Positions 53,181-62,868 of a DNA stretch of 64,000 nt are shown here, one piece after another. The DNA is from JBBRBB01 sp963830175 (GTDB lineage: Bacteria; Bacteroidota; Bacteroidia; Chitinophagales; Chitinophagaceae): NCBI GenBank assembly GCA_963830175.1, contig CAWHKV010000005.1, forward strand, positions 1 through 64,000, given 5' to 3'. Position numbers and translations under genes: made by a program. Position 1 is the stretch's first letter, and each line of letters begins with the position of its first letter. The notes under the pieces were generated by a model. The model did no database searches and was not told where the DNA came from. It worked only from the letters and a program-made list of their open reading frames with translations.

Positions 53181-53825
53181 ATGTACGACCTGCCTTATTA
53201 TAAAGAACCTGATGAAGAAATACTACTTCAGTTTATTCATGCGCATCCCTTTGCATTTTTATCTGGGTGCGATTCGCAAAACAAACCGGTTGCAACACAG
53301 GTGCCTGTATTTCTCGAGAATGAAGATGGCAAAAAATTATTACGGGGTCATATAATGAGAAACACTGATCACCACAAAGCTTTTATACACAATCAACATG
53401 TGCTTGCGGTATTTTCAGGCTCGCATACCTATGTAAGTGCAACATGGTATAGCGATCCGCACCAGGCATCAACCTGGAATTATATGAGTGTTCACATACA
53501 CGGTACATTAAAATTTTTAGATGAAAATGGTTTAATAGAAGTACTGAGAAAAACCTCCCTGCATTTCGAAGGAAATAACAAAACATCCTCCACCGCTTTT
53601 GATAACCTTCCTCCCGAATATACAAACCGGTTAATGAAAGCTATTGCTGCTTTTGAAATAGAAGTAGAAAGCATGCAACATGTTTTTAAACTTAGCCAGG
53701 ACCGTGATGCGAAAAGCTATGAACATATTATAGAAAAGTTATCCCAACAGGACGCAAGTGCTAAAGAGATCGCTGATGTTATGGATAAAAGAACAGGCAA
53801 GGTCTTTCCCAAAAGTGAATCTTAA
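53181..53825 (+). CDS. FMN-binding PaiB-like protein
   Basis: 214 residues. MYDLPYYKEPDEEILLQFIH, HPFAFLSGCDSQNKPVATQV, PVFLENEDGKKLLRGHIMRN, YVSATWYSDPHQASTWNYMS and VHIHGTLKFLDE. The order and 'HP(F)..LV' to 'W.YP.....STWNY..V...G' pattern identify the FMN-binding negative transcriptional regulator (PaiB) family, a flavoreductase-like split-barrel. PaiB represses sporulation genes in Bacillus, but most homologues have no known target. FMN binding is inferred. Confidence 0.8.
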   Translation: MYDLPYYKEPDEEILLQFIHAHPFAFLSGCDSQNKPVATQVPVFLENEDGKKLLRGHIMRNTDHHKAFIHNQHVLAVFSGSHTYVSATWYSDPHQASTWNYMSVHIHGTLKFLDENGLIEVLRKTSLHFEGNNKTSSTAFDNLPPEYTNRLMKAIAAFEIEVESMQHVFKLSQDRDAKSYEHIIEKLSQQDASAKEIADVMDKRTGKVFPKSES

Positions 53826-53992
53826 AAAGCAATCTTTTACCAGTACCTGATATGGCGAACTGCATCCCACCTCTTTCATATTCCTGTTATTACATTTAAA
53901 TAAAAAACCCTTTGTTTGATGAATTTAATTTTTAAAAAATCTCAGCATTCAAAGGTATTTTTTACATTTATTGTATTTAATCAGGCATAATT

Positions 53993-55399
53993 ATGAAATG
54001 TTTTTTTGCGGGGTGTATCGCGCTTCTATTACACAATTTTTTATCAGCACAAGCCCTTACACGAAGCCAGGTTCAACAAATACAGGATGTACTTAAAAAT
54101 GAAATGGATATTACCCATACACCGGGATTGGCAATCTCAATCATAAACGATAATAAAGTAATATACCAGGATGCATTCGGAATAGCCAATTATGCCACCA
54201 ACCAGGCTATGACAGATACTACAATTTTTCAAATAGCTTCAGTAACAAAAATTTTTACTGCCTTTGCTTTGCTTCAATCTTTGGAAAAAAATGGACTAAG
54301 TATTCATGATACTGTAGGGTCGGTGATTAAAGATCTTTCACCGAGGCTTGCCGCCATTCCTTTTTCAGAATTATTGAAACAAACCAGTGGGGTTATTGAT
54401 AGTTGGCCGTTAAAAAGCGATTGTAACGAAACGGTTCTGAATTATTTTATGGATGCTGGAGACGCAGCAATCGTGGATTCATCAAAGAATTTCTCTTACT
54501 CAAACAATGGATTTAATCTTGCTGGCCTTGTTCTGGCAACATTAGAAAACACAACGTATGCAAAGGCCATTCAAAATATTATAACCAGGCCATTGCAAAT
54601 GAATTTTACCAATTTTAACCTATACGATCTAATTACAAAACCATTTGCAATGGGTTATTATGTAAATGCTTCTACTGGTAAGTACTTTCCCGGCATGTAC
54701 CAATGGCCTGTAAAATCTCAGCCTGCAGGTGGCTTATATAGTAATCTTAACGATTTAAATAAACTGGCTGTTACTATAATGAATAATGGCATGTATAATG
54801 GAACACAGGTTTTTACCACAAAAGTTTTAGACAGTATGTTGCACGGCGATAACACTGTTTTCAGCGTTCCATCCTCTACCCTTTCCTACTTAACTTATCC
54901 CGAAGGCCGGTATGGCTATGGTTCCATTCAATATAATTATGCGGGTCAGCAGGTTTGGGGTAATGCTGGTGAAGCCCTTACTCACAATGCATTTTTCTTT
55001 TTAATACCTGAAAAGAAGTTTGGTGTAATAATATTATCTAACAGGGGCACGTATCTTTTTATTAATACTTATAAAAAAATATTGGAGGTTGTTTTAGGTT
55101 TGAAAGAAAAATCAACAATTTTTAAACCTGTGAATAATTATGCGGAGTTAACAGGCAAATATATTTCTCCAGATATAAGTCGGTCTGGTAAAGAATGGTC
55201 TGAAATTATTGAGCAATCAGGAAAACTTTTCATGGAATTAAATAACGGTAAGCGTTTTGAATTAACACAAGTCTCTCCATACTCGTTCACTTTTAATGAT
55301 CCAGAATTTCAATTTCCTCAAGCTATAGCTTTTTACAAAAACAAAGATGGTAGGGTGGCGTACTTAAACTATTTTTTTAGAAGCAGGATAAAAGAATAA
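53993..55399 (+). CDS. Serine hydrolase (beta-lactamase-like), secreted
   Basis: 468 residues with a signal peptide (ends FLSAQ, about 20). SVTK at 83-86 (nucleophile Ser83), YSNNGFN as the second motif, and a third motif in the WGNAGEALTHNAFFF region where the usual HxG is replaced by NAG. The C-terminal 90 residues (GKYISPDISRSGKEWSEIIE) form a lipocalin-like domain. First of three tandem serine hydrolase genes (with 55493 and 56710); the three differ widely in sequence, so they were not made by recent duplication. Substrate unknown. Confidence 0.85.
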   Translation: MKCFFAGCIALLLHNFLSAQALTRSQVQQIQDVLKNEMDITHTPGLAISIINDNKVIYQDAFGIANYATNQAMTDTTIFQIASVTKIFTAFALLQSLEKNGLSIHDTVGSVIKDLSPRLAAIPFSELLKQTSGVIDSWPLKSDCNETVLNYFMDAGDAAIVDSSKNFSYSNNGFNLAGLVLATLENTTYAKAIQNIITRPLQMNFTNFNLYDLITKPFAMGYYVNASTGKYFPGMYQWPVKSQPAGGLYSNLNDLNKLAVTIMNNGMYNGTQVFTTKVLDSMLHGDNTVFSVPSSTLSYLTYPEGRYGYGSIQYNYAGQQVWGNAGEALTHNAFFFLIPEKKFGVIILSNRGTYLFINTYKKILEVVLGLKEKSTIFKPVNNYAELTGKYISPDISRSGKEWSEIIEQSGKLFMELNNGKRFELTQVSPYSFTFNDPEFQFPQAIAFYKNKDGRVAYLNYFFRSRIKE

Positions 55400-55492
55400 T
55401 AATTAAAAATTCATCATTCCAAATTAATTTTTAGTGTGGGCTAAATCTTTATCTGGTTACATTTTATAAATTTTTGAATGGCAAATCTTTTT

Positions 55493-56653
55493 ATGAAAAA
55501 AATTTTAAAATCGCAATTGCTGCTCTTTTTGGTTTTACAGTTAACGTGCATTACTGCGATTGGACAAACAGAATATTATCCTGATACTGTTTGGAAATAC
55601 AAAACTCCTGCAGAGGTGCACATGAATAATAAAAAGCTTGATAGTGCTTTACAATTTGCATTACAGAACGATAGTAAAACCAGCTATGATTTAAGAATAG
55701 CCAATTACCAGGCATATAGTAAAGAGCCGGGTTATCAAATATTGGGGCCCATGAAAGACAGGGGTAAACCTGCAGGTGTAATTCTAAGAGATGGATATAT
55801 TGTAGCAGAATGGGGTGATGTAAAAAGAGTTGATATGACATTTAGTGTAACTAAAAGTTATCTGTCAACCATAGCGGGTCTTGCGATAGATAACCATCTC
55901 ATCAGGAATATTAATGATTCTGTAAGTAATTATGTTACAGACGAAACTTTTTCTAGTCCTCATAATGCAGGAATTACCTGGCGTCACTTATTAGAACAGT
56001 CCTCTGATTGGTCAGGCTGCCTCTTCGATATTTGTGATTGGGCAGATCGCCCAATGCCTTCAGATGCAAATGTGGATATATGGCAAAACAGAAAATTGGC
56101 AGCACCGGGAAATACATTTAAATACAATGATGTGCGTGTAAACCTTTTGGCATATTCCTTATTGCAGGTGTGGAGAAAACCATTGCCCATGGTGCTTAAA
56201 GAAAACATTATGGATCCAATAGGTGCAACCACTACATGGCGGTGGTACGGTTACGATAATTCATTTGTAAATGTAGATGGGGTAATGATGCAGTCTGTTA
56301 GTGGTGGGGGTCATTTCGGTGGTGGATTATTTATAAACACATTAGATCATGCACGGTATGGCTTACTGTTTTTAAGAAACGGAAAATGGAAAAACAGGCA
56401 ACTAATTTCTGCTGAATGGGTAAACTCTGTTTCAAAACCTTCTGTAACAAATAGATCGTACGGTTTATTGTGGTGGACAAATGCAGATAAACATTATTCA
56501 AAACTTCCATCAGGCTTATATATGGCAGAAGGGTTTGGCGGAAATTTTATAGTGATTGATAATGAACACAAATTGGTGATAGTTACACGTTGGTTAGAAC
56601 CATCTAAAATGGAAGAGTTTGTAAGGCAGGTAATAGGTTCTATAAATAATTAG
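55493..56653 (+). CDS. Serine hydrolase, secreted, with altered third motif
   Basis: 386 residues from ATG 55493 (MKKILKSQLLLFLVLQ); a start at 55478 adds five residues before the signal peptide. SVTK at 118-121, YNDVRVN as the second motif, and in place of HxG the sequence EGFGGNF. The ADRPMPSDANVDIWQNRKLA and SVSGGGHFGGGLFINTLDHA regions match the 6-aminohexanoate-dimer hydrolase (NylB)-like branch. It is the second of the tandem trio. Substrate unknown; NylB-like enzymes cleave amide oligomers or esters. Confidence 0.8.
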   Translation: MKKILKSQLLLFLVLQLTCITAIGQTEYYPDTVWKYKTPAEVHMNNKKLDSALQFALQNDSKTSYDLRIANYQAYSKEPGYQILGPMKDRGKPAGVILRDGYIVAEWGDVKRVDMTFSVTKSYLSTIAGLAIDNHLIRNINDSVSNYVTDETFSSPHNAGITWRHLLEQSSDWSGCLFDICDWADRPMPSDANVDIWQNRKLAAPGNTFKYNDVRVNLLAYSLLQVWRKPLPMVLKENIMDPIGATTTWRWYGYDNSFVNVDGVMMQSVSGGGHFGGGLFINTLDHARYGLLFLRNGKWKNRQLISAEWVNSVSKPSVTNRSYGLLWWTNADKHYSKLPSGLYMAEGFGGNFIVIDNEHKLVIVTRWLEPSKMEEFVRQVIGSINN

Positions 56654-56709
56654 AATGTATTAAAATCCGCAACATTTAATAATTTTGTGATACACAAAAT
56701 GCTGTTTAT

Positions 56710-58104
56710 ATGAAACAGTTAAAACCCTTTCCCGCCATAGCTATTTTCATTTTTCAATTGATCTGCACCCAATTTTTAAGTATTCATGCTTTACAGGCTC
56801 AAACACCTAAAAAGGAATTAATTGACAGGCTTATTACTTCATTATATGAGCAAAACTATTTTAACGGTGCTGTTGTTATTGGTGAATATGGCAATGTGGT
56901 ACTTGGTAAAGGCTACGGTTATGCAGATTTCATTGATTCCATTCCTTTTACTATTCACACCCCTGTTGATGGCGGTTCCAACGCAAAAACAATTACGGCT
57001 GCATCAATCTTATGGCTGCATAACCACGATAAACTAAGTATTGAAAATCCCGTAAGGAATTATTTCCCGGGCTTTCCATACCCTGAAATTTTAGTTCAAA
57101 ATCTGATAACGCATGCTACCGGCGGATTTCCTTTTTATGAATATTATTACAATAATGTAAATGACACCGCTGATGTTACTAATACAAGCATTGTAAAGGC
57201 ATTAAGCAATGGAAAACCAGAATTAAAATATAAAACAGGTTCGCATTTTTTTTATGATAGCCCGGCCTTTGATATTGCCGCAGCGTTGGTTGAAAAAACT
57301 TCTGGGCAACCCTATCAGGATTTTATTGAAACACTTTTTTTAAAACCACTGAACATGGAGAATGCCTTTGTGCGGCCCTCCAAACTTAAAGAATTTACCA
57401 ACAGGGTAAAAGGTTACCGGTACTTAAACGATTCACTTTTGTTATACGATATTGGAGACAGGGAAGGATTTTTTGGTGGCAGTAACATTTGGTTTTCGGC
57501 AAGTGATCTTTATAAATGGGGCACTTCTTTCTACTATAACCCGGTTTTAAGTCAACGAGAAATTGAACTTATAAAATCACCTGTTTTTATAAACAATAAA
57601 AAATCTTCCCTAACCCTTGGGGCATGGTACCATGGCAGCCATGATGGCGCCTATTATTATTGGGGAAGTTTACAAGGTTTTTATACATGGGTTTACTGGG
57701 ATGAAATACATCAGTTCACCATCGCTTTTGTTTCTAATACGAACACGCCACAGTGGCTGCATCCGCAAATAACAAATGCATTGGTTGCTATTATGGAAGG
57801 AAAAAATTCACGGGAACTGGCTGAACCCGTTGCAGACACTATTAATAATGATCAACTGCAACAGTTAGCTGGAACCTATAATGTAAAACAAATTGGTAAA
57901 ATAAAATTGCTTATAAAAGGTGAGGATGTTTTATTGCAGGCACAAAATGGTTTGGAGTACCACATGTACCAGGTTGATAAAAAAACTTTTTATGTGCCCG
58001 GACTAGAAGCGTGGCTCTCCTTTAATAAATTGTCTGATGGTAAAATCAAAATAAATTACGAGTCTACAAATATTATTTCAACAGGTGTACTTGATAGCAA
58101 ATAA
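56710..58104 (+). CDS. Serine hydrolase, secreted, divergent
   Basis: 464 residues with a signal peptide (ends LQAQ, about 31). Motif SNAK at 90-93 in VDGGSNAKTITAASI, YDSPAFD as second motif, and a GSHDG in the third position (WYHGSHDGAYYYWGS). The C-terminal beta domain (TYNVKQIGKIKLLIKGEDVL) ends the protein. Third of the tandem trio. Most distant from the other two: the SxxK context and spacing differ. Possible class C beta-lactamase-like esterase; substrate unknown. Confidence 0.8.
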   Translation: MKQLKPFPAIAIFIFQLICTQFLSIHALQAQTPKKELIDRLITSLYEQNYFNGAVVIGEYGNVVLGKGYGYADFIDSIPFTIHTPVDGGSNAKTITAASILWLHNHDKLSIENPVRNYFPGFPYPEILVQNLITHATGGFPFYEYYYNNVNDTADVTNTSIVKALSNGKPELKYKTGSHFFYDSPAFDIAAALVEKTSGQPYQDFIETLFLKPLNMENAFVRPSKLKEFTNRVKGYRYLNDSLLLYDIGDREGFFGGSNIWFSASDLYKWGTSFYYNPVLSQREIELIKSPVFINNKKSSLTLGAWYHGSHDGAYYYWGSLQGFYTWVYWDEIHQFTIAFVSNTNTPQWLHPQITNALVAIMEGKNSRELAEPVADTINNDQLQQLAGTYNVKQIGKIKLLIKGEDVLLQAQNGLEYHMYQVDKKTFYVPGLEAWLSFNKLSDGKIKINYESTNIISTGVLDSK

Positions 58105-58105
58105 A

Positions 58106-58128
58106 AGATCCCCGTCTCAGGGGGATCT
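58106..58128 (-). terminator. Intrinsic terminator between convergent genes
   Basis: Perfect 8-bp stem AGATCCCC / GGGGATCT with a 7-base loop (GTCTCAG). On the minus strand it is followed by TTTTATTTG, so it should terminate transcription of the large minus-strand gene. It also lies 2 bases after the stop of the serine hydrolase gene on the plus strand, but has no T-tract in that direction. Confidence 0.8.
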
Positions 58129-58151
58129 GTATATGCAGAATGAAGAAAAAT

Positions 58152-60224
58152 TTATTTTGAGAATATCATTTGTTTGGATGCAATCAGAACATCATCAATA
58201 TAAAGTGCATATTGGTATGCACCACCTGTCCATCCGTTTCCATTAAGATTAATTCCACCTTTACCTTTTCCTGAAAGTGGAATGTTTTTTAAAGTATTTC
58301 CTGATTTGTCACTTACTACAATATAAGCGTGGTTATAAGTTTGTGGAAGGGTGTAATTAATGCGCGTTTCACTTGTAAAAGGGTTTGGAACATTTTGTTC
58401 AAGCCGTGCACTACTCTGTAAAACAGAAGTTTTATTTCCCTGCAGGTTTCCCTGCAGCAGTAAAGTCTTTAAATCATTCAATTGTTTCTGCAACGTTTCA
58501 ATTTTTGCGTCGTAATCGCTTTTCATTTTTTCATTTTGCTGAGAAAGTTCCTGTACGGCTTGTACAAGGGGAACTACGAATTCAGCGTAACGCAACCCAT
58601 AAAGGTCATGCTCGTTTTTGGGCGCATCAACACCACTAAATGTAAAACCAAGATCTTTTGCCGCCCTTTCAACATCTTGTGCAACGAAACCTGTATAAAC
58701 TATTTTCTCTTTGGCTTTTCTATTTAAAGATTCTTCAGGAGGCGCACTTAAAATATTGCCTTCGATATCTTTCTTTACAACCGCCGGAATAATACTGTTT
58801 AAAGCGGTGAGATTTAAATTGTACGTAACTGCGCGAAGTTTATTTATAAATTGAAGCCCGGGAACATTTTGTTTTATATTCTGTTTTATTCTTCCATCAG
58901 AAACATTACTCCAGTTTGTATAACCTCCAATGCTGGTGGTTGAGGCATTACCTATACGCGCCTGGTTGCTCGCTGTAACTAAGGATTCCTCTCCAATTGC
59001 AATAGAGTTATAAATATTATCAGAATTAACATCGGGCCCTGCGAAAGCGCCAACGGCCACATTATTATAACCGATATTTTGTGCATAGGTTAGAGCAAAA
59101 AATCCAATAGCAGTATTGTAATTTGAACTAACATTATTAAAGAGTGTGGCACCACCGACAGCTGTGTTATATTGACCGGTTGTATTGCTATATAAGGCTT
59201 CCTCCCCTATTGATGTATTGTAAGATCCCGAAACATTATTGTACATCGCAGTATTTCCAACAGCAGTATTATAATTACCCAAATTATTAAAGTACATGGA
59301 CCGATAACCAAATGCAGTATTGGAAAAGCCTGAGGAATTAGTTGTCAATGATAGCGTACCGGCAGCTGTATTAAAATATCCGGTTGTGTTGCCATATAAA
59401 GCCGAATAGCCAAATGCTGCATTGCTATACCCCGAGGTATTGTTTAACAAAGAGAAACACCCAACCCCTGCATTAAAGTTACCTGAGTTATTAGTATACA
59501 TGGCTTTGAAACCCATCGCAGTATTTAATATACCTGTGTTATTAAATAATGCCTGGTAACCGTTTGCCGTATTTTGAGAACCGGTAATATTTGAGAATAA
59601 AGCCTGGAACCCTGTTGCTGTATTTTGAGAACCTGTTGTATTCACGTTTAAAGCACTGACCCCAACAGCGGTATTCTCCTTACCTGTAGTATTGCTAAAC
59701 ATAGTTCGAAAACCAACACCCGTATTATCCGTACCGGTTGTGGTAGCATACAATACTTTTGAACCAATAGCGGTATTATTACCAAAAGCAGCGGTTTGAT
59801 TATACAATGCTGAATCACCAACCGCAACAAGGTTTCTACCCAACATATTTTTGAAGATGGCACCAACCCCAATAGCAACATTACTAAACCCGCTTTTATT
59901 ACTATATAAAGCATAGGATCCAAAAGAAGAATTATTTCTGCCGGATGTATTCGAATAAGATGCTCTATAACCGAAAGCAGCATTATTATCCCCACTTAAA
60001 TTGTTCAAGGTTTGAAACCCAAAGGTGGTATTCGCTTTTGAAGCTAAGTAATCAATGTAGCCCGCATTCTGGGCTTTTACTTTAAACGCTAGTGCGTTGG
60101 CGTCATTGGTACCGAGGTAGTTTACAGGTGGCGTTACCCCACTGTTGCCGGTTGTTGACCAACTCTGACAAATGCCCGAAAACCCTATTACAATACATAA
60201 TACAGTTACAATTACATGTCTCAT
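58152..60224 (-). CDS. T9SS-sorted repeat protein with endosialidase-type chaperone (S74) domain
   Basis: 690 residues with a signal peptide (about 1-19, ends GICQS). Residues 75-390 are about 14 imperfect repeats of 22-24 residues with 'N(T)AxGxxALxxNTTGxxNTAxG' (for example TGSQNTATGFQALFSN), a beta-helical passenger also seen in tail-fibre-like proteins. Residues about 440-570 resemble the peptidase S74 intramolecular chaperone of tail spikes (SDGRIKQNIK, AVTYNLN, VYTGFVAQDVERAAKDLGF, LYGLRYAEFVVPLVQAVQEL) followed by a coiled coil. The last 85 residues (VPNPFTSETRINYTLPQTYN, GGAYQYALYI) are a T9SS type A sorting domain. Thus it is a cell-surface or secreted fibrous protein of unknown function. 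Confidence 0.85.
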   Translation of the reverse strand: MRHVIVTVLCIVIGFSGICQSWSTTGNSGVTPPVNYLGTNDANALAFKVKAQNAGYIDYLASKANTTFGFQTLNNLSGDNNAAFGYRASYSNTSGRNNSSFGSYALYSNKSGFSNVAIGVGAIFKNMLGRNLVAVGDSALYNQTAAFGNNTAIGSKVLYATTTGTDNTGVGFRTMFSNTTGKENTAVGVSALNVNTTGSQNTATGFQALFSNITGSQNTANGYQALFNNTGILNTAMGFKAMYTNNSGNFNAGVGCFSLLNNTSGYSNAAFGYSALYGNTTGYFNTAAGTLSLTTNSSGFSNTAFGYRSMYFNNLGNYNTAVGNTAMYNNVSGSYNTSIGEEALYSNTTGQYNTAVGGATLFNNVSSNYNTAIGFFALTYAQNIGYNNVAVGAFAGPDVNSDNIYNSIAIGEESLVTASNQARIGNASTTSIGGYTNWSNVSDGRIKQNIKQNVPGLQFINKLRAVTYNLNLTALNSIIPAVVKKDIEGNILSAPPEESLNRKAKEKIVYTGFVAQDVERAAKDLGFTFSGVDAPKNEHDLYGLRYAEFVVPLVQAVQELSQQNEKMKSDYDAKIETLQKQLNDLKTLLLQGNLQGNKTSVLQSSARLEQNVPNPFTSETRINYTLPQTYNHAYIVVSDKSGNTLKNIPLSGKGKGGINLNGNGWTGGAYQYALYIDDVLIASKQMIFSK

Positions 60225-60439
60225 ACAGAAAATTTTGGTTGATGATTTGATGTTGTTAGAGGAATGAAAAAATAATAAAATTAGAAACGGTATAAATTAT
60301 AATGGGGGAGCCTTCAATAAATATTACAGGTTTAAATTAGTAAAACTTTTAAATAGAAAGGTTTTTTTTTGGAGAGGTGAATCGCTATATTAAAACAATT
60401 CCGAAAATTTATATTCAGGAGCTTTATAAAAAACAATGT

Positions 60440-61006
60440 ATGCCCAAACTTTTTATGTTACTAATCGGTTGCACCCCCGATGGAAGACATACCGAACAGC
60501 ACGATATTTACTTCGGCATTGGCGAACACATTAAAGATCTTTTTCCTGGAATAATTGCCTTTTGGCCTGAAGCTAAGGGTCAACTGCATATAGATGCATG
60601 GCGCGAAGTAAACCTGGTAAACGGATACAGGGTTACCGTAAATGATTATAAAATTGAAAACAGTGAGGCACAATTATTTTTCCTGAATTTGGGTGGATAT
60701 AAAAAAGGAGAGTTCGAAGAGTTTCATTATAAAATGATCGTAGCAGCACCGGATAAAGGCGAAGCAGTAAAGATGTCAAAGAGAACGGCCTTTTTTAAAC
60801 ACACCGGCTTTAAAGGAGCAAATGCACACATCGATGACAGGTATGGGGTGGATGTGGATGACATACACGCTATCCGCGATATACTTCCTGCATATGCCAA
60901 AAGCACGTATAATATTTCACTACAAATAGATAACGAGAATACACCTGAAGACGAAATAAACCTGGGTTATTTCAGAATGGATAATGTATATAAATGGGCA
61001 CCATAA
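60440..61006 (+). CDS. DUF1543-family protein
   Basis: 188 residues from ATG 60440 (MPKLFMLLIGCTPDGRHTEQ), the conserved family N-terminus; an earlier start at 60377 adds 21 atypical residues. DUF1543 appears as two copies, the first around TEQHDIYFGIGEHIKDLFPG with FWPEAKGQLHIDAWREVNLV and the second from about residue 100 (LFFLNLGGYKKGEFEEFHYK). The function is unknown. The gene runs convergently with the FAD/NAD(P) gene, only one base apart. Confidence 0.85.
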   Translation: MPKLFMLLIGCTPDGRHTEQHDIYFGIGEHIKDLFPGIIAFWPEAKGQLHIDAWREVNLVNGYRVTVNDYKIENSEAQLFFLNLGGYKKGEFEEFHYKMIVAAPDKGEAVKMSKRTAFFKHTGFKGANAHIDDRYGVDVDDIHAIRDILPAYAKSTYNISLQIDNENTPEDEINLGYFRMDNVYKWAP

Positions 61007-61007
61007 A

Positions 61008-62726
61008 TTACAGAGGATAACTTTTTAATATGGCATTTTTTATTCTTCCGGATGCTTCATTACAAAAATCCAGTCCCGAATAATCAGGATTGTATCCCCC
61101 AATGTAAGGGGTGGCCATAATATATAGTTTTTGATTTGAAGCATCATTACCATCAACCACCTGAAAGCTGTCGTTGATCTTTATACCTGCAACCTGTAAA
61201 TAATATTCACCATTAATTTCTTCAATATCTTTTCTCCTATCTTCTAATAATTTTTCCGCATTTTTTCTTTCCCGGAATTTTAATGTTGCGGGCGCAAGCG
61301 CATTTTGATTCACTAATCCTTTAAAAGGAAAATCATCAATTGACAATGCAGGCTGCCCAATGCAATCTATAAACATTCTATAAAAATCCTTACGTATTTC
61401 TCCGTCTTCCCCGGTGTATTCATATATAACCCCCCCCTCCTTATGCGGGATTACTTTACTGTAACGGTCTACTGAAATCATGCTTAATACACCGGCATCA
61501 TATAAAGCAATAAGTTCCCTTGCAGTACTTTGCGGCACAAATGCAATTACTATAGAAATCAGGGGTTTCAGCCATTCATTTAATCGCATCATGTCTTCGG
61601 CAGACAAATGTTTTGCAGGATAGTTAAGTGCAAAACTTAACGATGCCAGCATCTCTTTCCAAAAAATGGGGTGTTGCTGCCTGATAGATCTTTCAGCTTC
61701 GGCATATTCTGCCTTAAACAAAACAAATGGATCCATCCGTTCCCGCAGGTCCATAATTTTTTGAACAAATTCCTCGGGTGAAAGATCCTTTATCAGCGCA
61801 TATAATGCGGGATCCTTTTCCATGATGGGTTGTATAAAATTCAATCGAAACAAATGATCAAGCGAAACAAACCCATCATTCAAATCTTTATTTGCAATTA
61901 TTTCTTCTTCGGTAATTACGTTATCTTTTGCTAACTGTGAATCATCGAGGTGAATACGAATGGCAGGCAATAATCCATCTAATGAATGCATGACCAATTT
62001 AAAATTTTCGCTTTCTTTATTTAGTGTATAATGTAACATGCCCGAATCGCCTTCAGTAAAATATCCATTTTGCCGGGAAAGCGTGCGCACCGCATCAAAA
62101 GCTGTTAGAGATGAACCCCTGATAGCAACCGGATAGTTTACATGCAATTGCAATTTAGAGGGTGGGTAAGGCGAATTAAAATATCCCGGAATATATTTTT
62201 CTTCTTTTACAAGCCAATTGTGACCAATAGCAATAATAGCAATATCAAATATTTCCATTTCATTAGCGGTGTGAATGGTTACCCCGTTTTTATTAAGTGA
62301 AACATCTGTAACCTCGCAGTGTGTATGCAGAAATGTTTTCATGTTTTTTAATGCAGCACCAGCATGAATTAATTTAAACTGGTCTGAAAGGTAATTGCCA
62401 AACAATAGCCTTGGAAACACTTTATACTCATGAAATTCTTTTGGGTCTACATCAAATTTTCTTTGAACTTTTTTATTGTACTCTGCCATCCATTCTTCCA
62501 CAGAATTAATTAACAAGGGGATTTCGTTATCAGATACATTGGTTATATGCTCATCATTAGCTCCATCAATACTGTAAGGCATACCGGCGCCTGCTTCTTC
62601 TTTCTTCTCATAAATATGGATGGAAATTTTTTTCGAACCTGTTTCCACCAGCTTTTTGTACATAAACAAGCCTGAGGGGCCTGCCCCAATGATTGCTATT
62701 TTAATTTCGTTTGCTTGTTTCATCAA
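61008..62726 (-). CDS. FAD/NAD(P)-binding protein (NAD_binding_9 type)
   Basis: 572 residues. The dinucleotide-binding motif IAIIGAGPSGLFMYKKLVET at about 11-30, IHIYEKKEEAGAGMPYSIDG (FAD ring region), HTANEMEIFDIAIIAIGHNW (second nucleotide site) and YPVAIRGSSLTAFDAVRTLS (third glycine-rich stretch). The layout matches YdhS/HI0933-like and SidA-like 'FAD-NAD(P)-binding' proteins; relatives hydroxylate or oxidise unknown substrates. Cytosolic. It has no obvious operon partner. Confidence 0.8.
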   Translation of the reverse strand: MMKQANEIKIAIIGAGPSGLFMYKKLVETGSKKISIHIYEKKEEAGAGMPYSIDGANDEHITNVSDNEIPLLINSVEEWMAEYNKKVQRKFDVDPKEFHEYKVFPRLLFGNYLSDQFKLIHAGAALKNMKTFLHTHCEVTDVSLNKNGVTIHTANEMEIFDIAIIAIGHNWLVKEEKYIPGYFNSPYPPSKLQLHVNYPVAIRGSSLTAFDAVRTLSRQNGYFTEGDSGMLHYTLNKESENFKLVMHSLDGLLPAIRIHLDDSQLAKDNVITEEEIIANKDLNDGFVSLDHLFRLNFIQPIMEKDPALYALIKDLSPEEFVQKIMDLRERMDPFVLFKAEYAEAERSIRQQHPIFWKEMLASLSFALNYPAKHLSAEDMMRLNEWLKPLISIVIAFVPQSTARELIALYDAGVLSMISVDRYSKVIPHKEGGVIYEYTGEDGEIRKDFYRMFIDCIGQPALSIDDFPFKGLVNQNALAPATLKFRERKNAEKLLEDRRKDIEEINGEYYLQVAGIKINDSFQVVDGNDASNQKLYIMATPYIGGYNPDYSGLDFCNEASGRIKNAILKSYPL

Positions 62727-62823
62727 CAGGGTTTAGAATATTTTTTATAAACGTATCTGCAATATTAAATGTTCACCAACCGGAAAAAGTTTTTGTTAAG
62801 TGGTGGTTAATAAAACATAAAAA

Positions 62824-62848
62824 AAGTGGTGAAAAATTTTCACCACTT
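62824..62848 (-). terminator. Intrinsic terminator of the DUF4242 gene
   Basis: Perfect 12-bp inverted repeat AAGTGGTGAAAA / TTTTCACCACTT around a single A, followed on the minus strand by TTTTTATGTTTT. Lies 20 bases after the stop of the 62869-63495 gene. Confidence 0.85.
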
Positions 62849-62868
62849 ACCTGCAAATTTTATTTTAT

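Noticed and set aside
58385..58727. Plus-strand frames opposite the T9SS repeat protein
   Set aside because: Shadow of the coding strand; the minus-strand protein has clear domains.
59648..59995. Second minus-strand frame inside the repeat protein
   Set aside because: An out-of-frame reading of the repeats with low-complexity composition.
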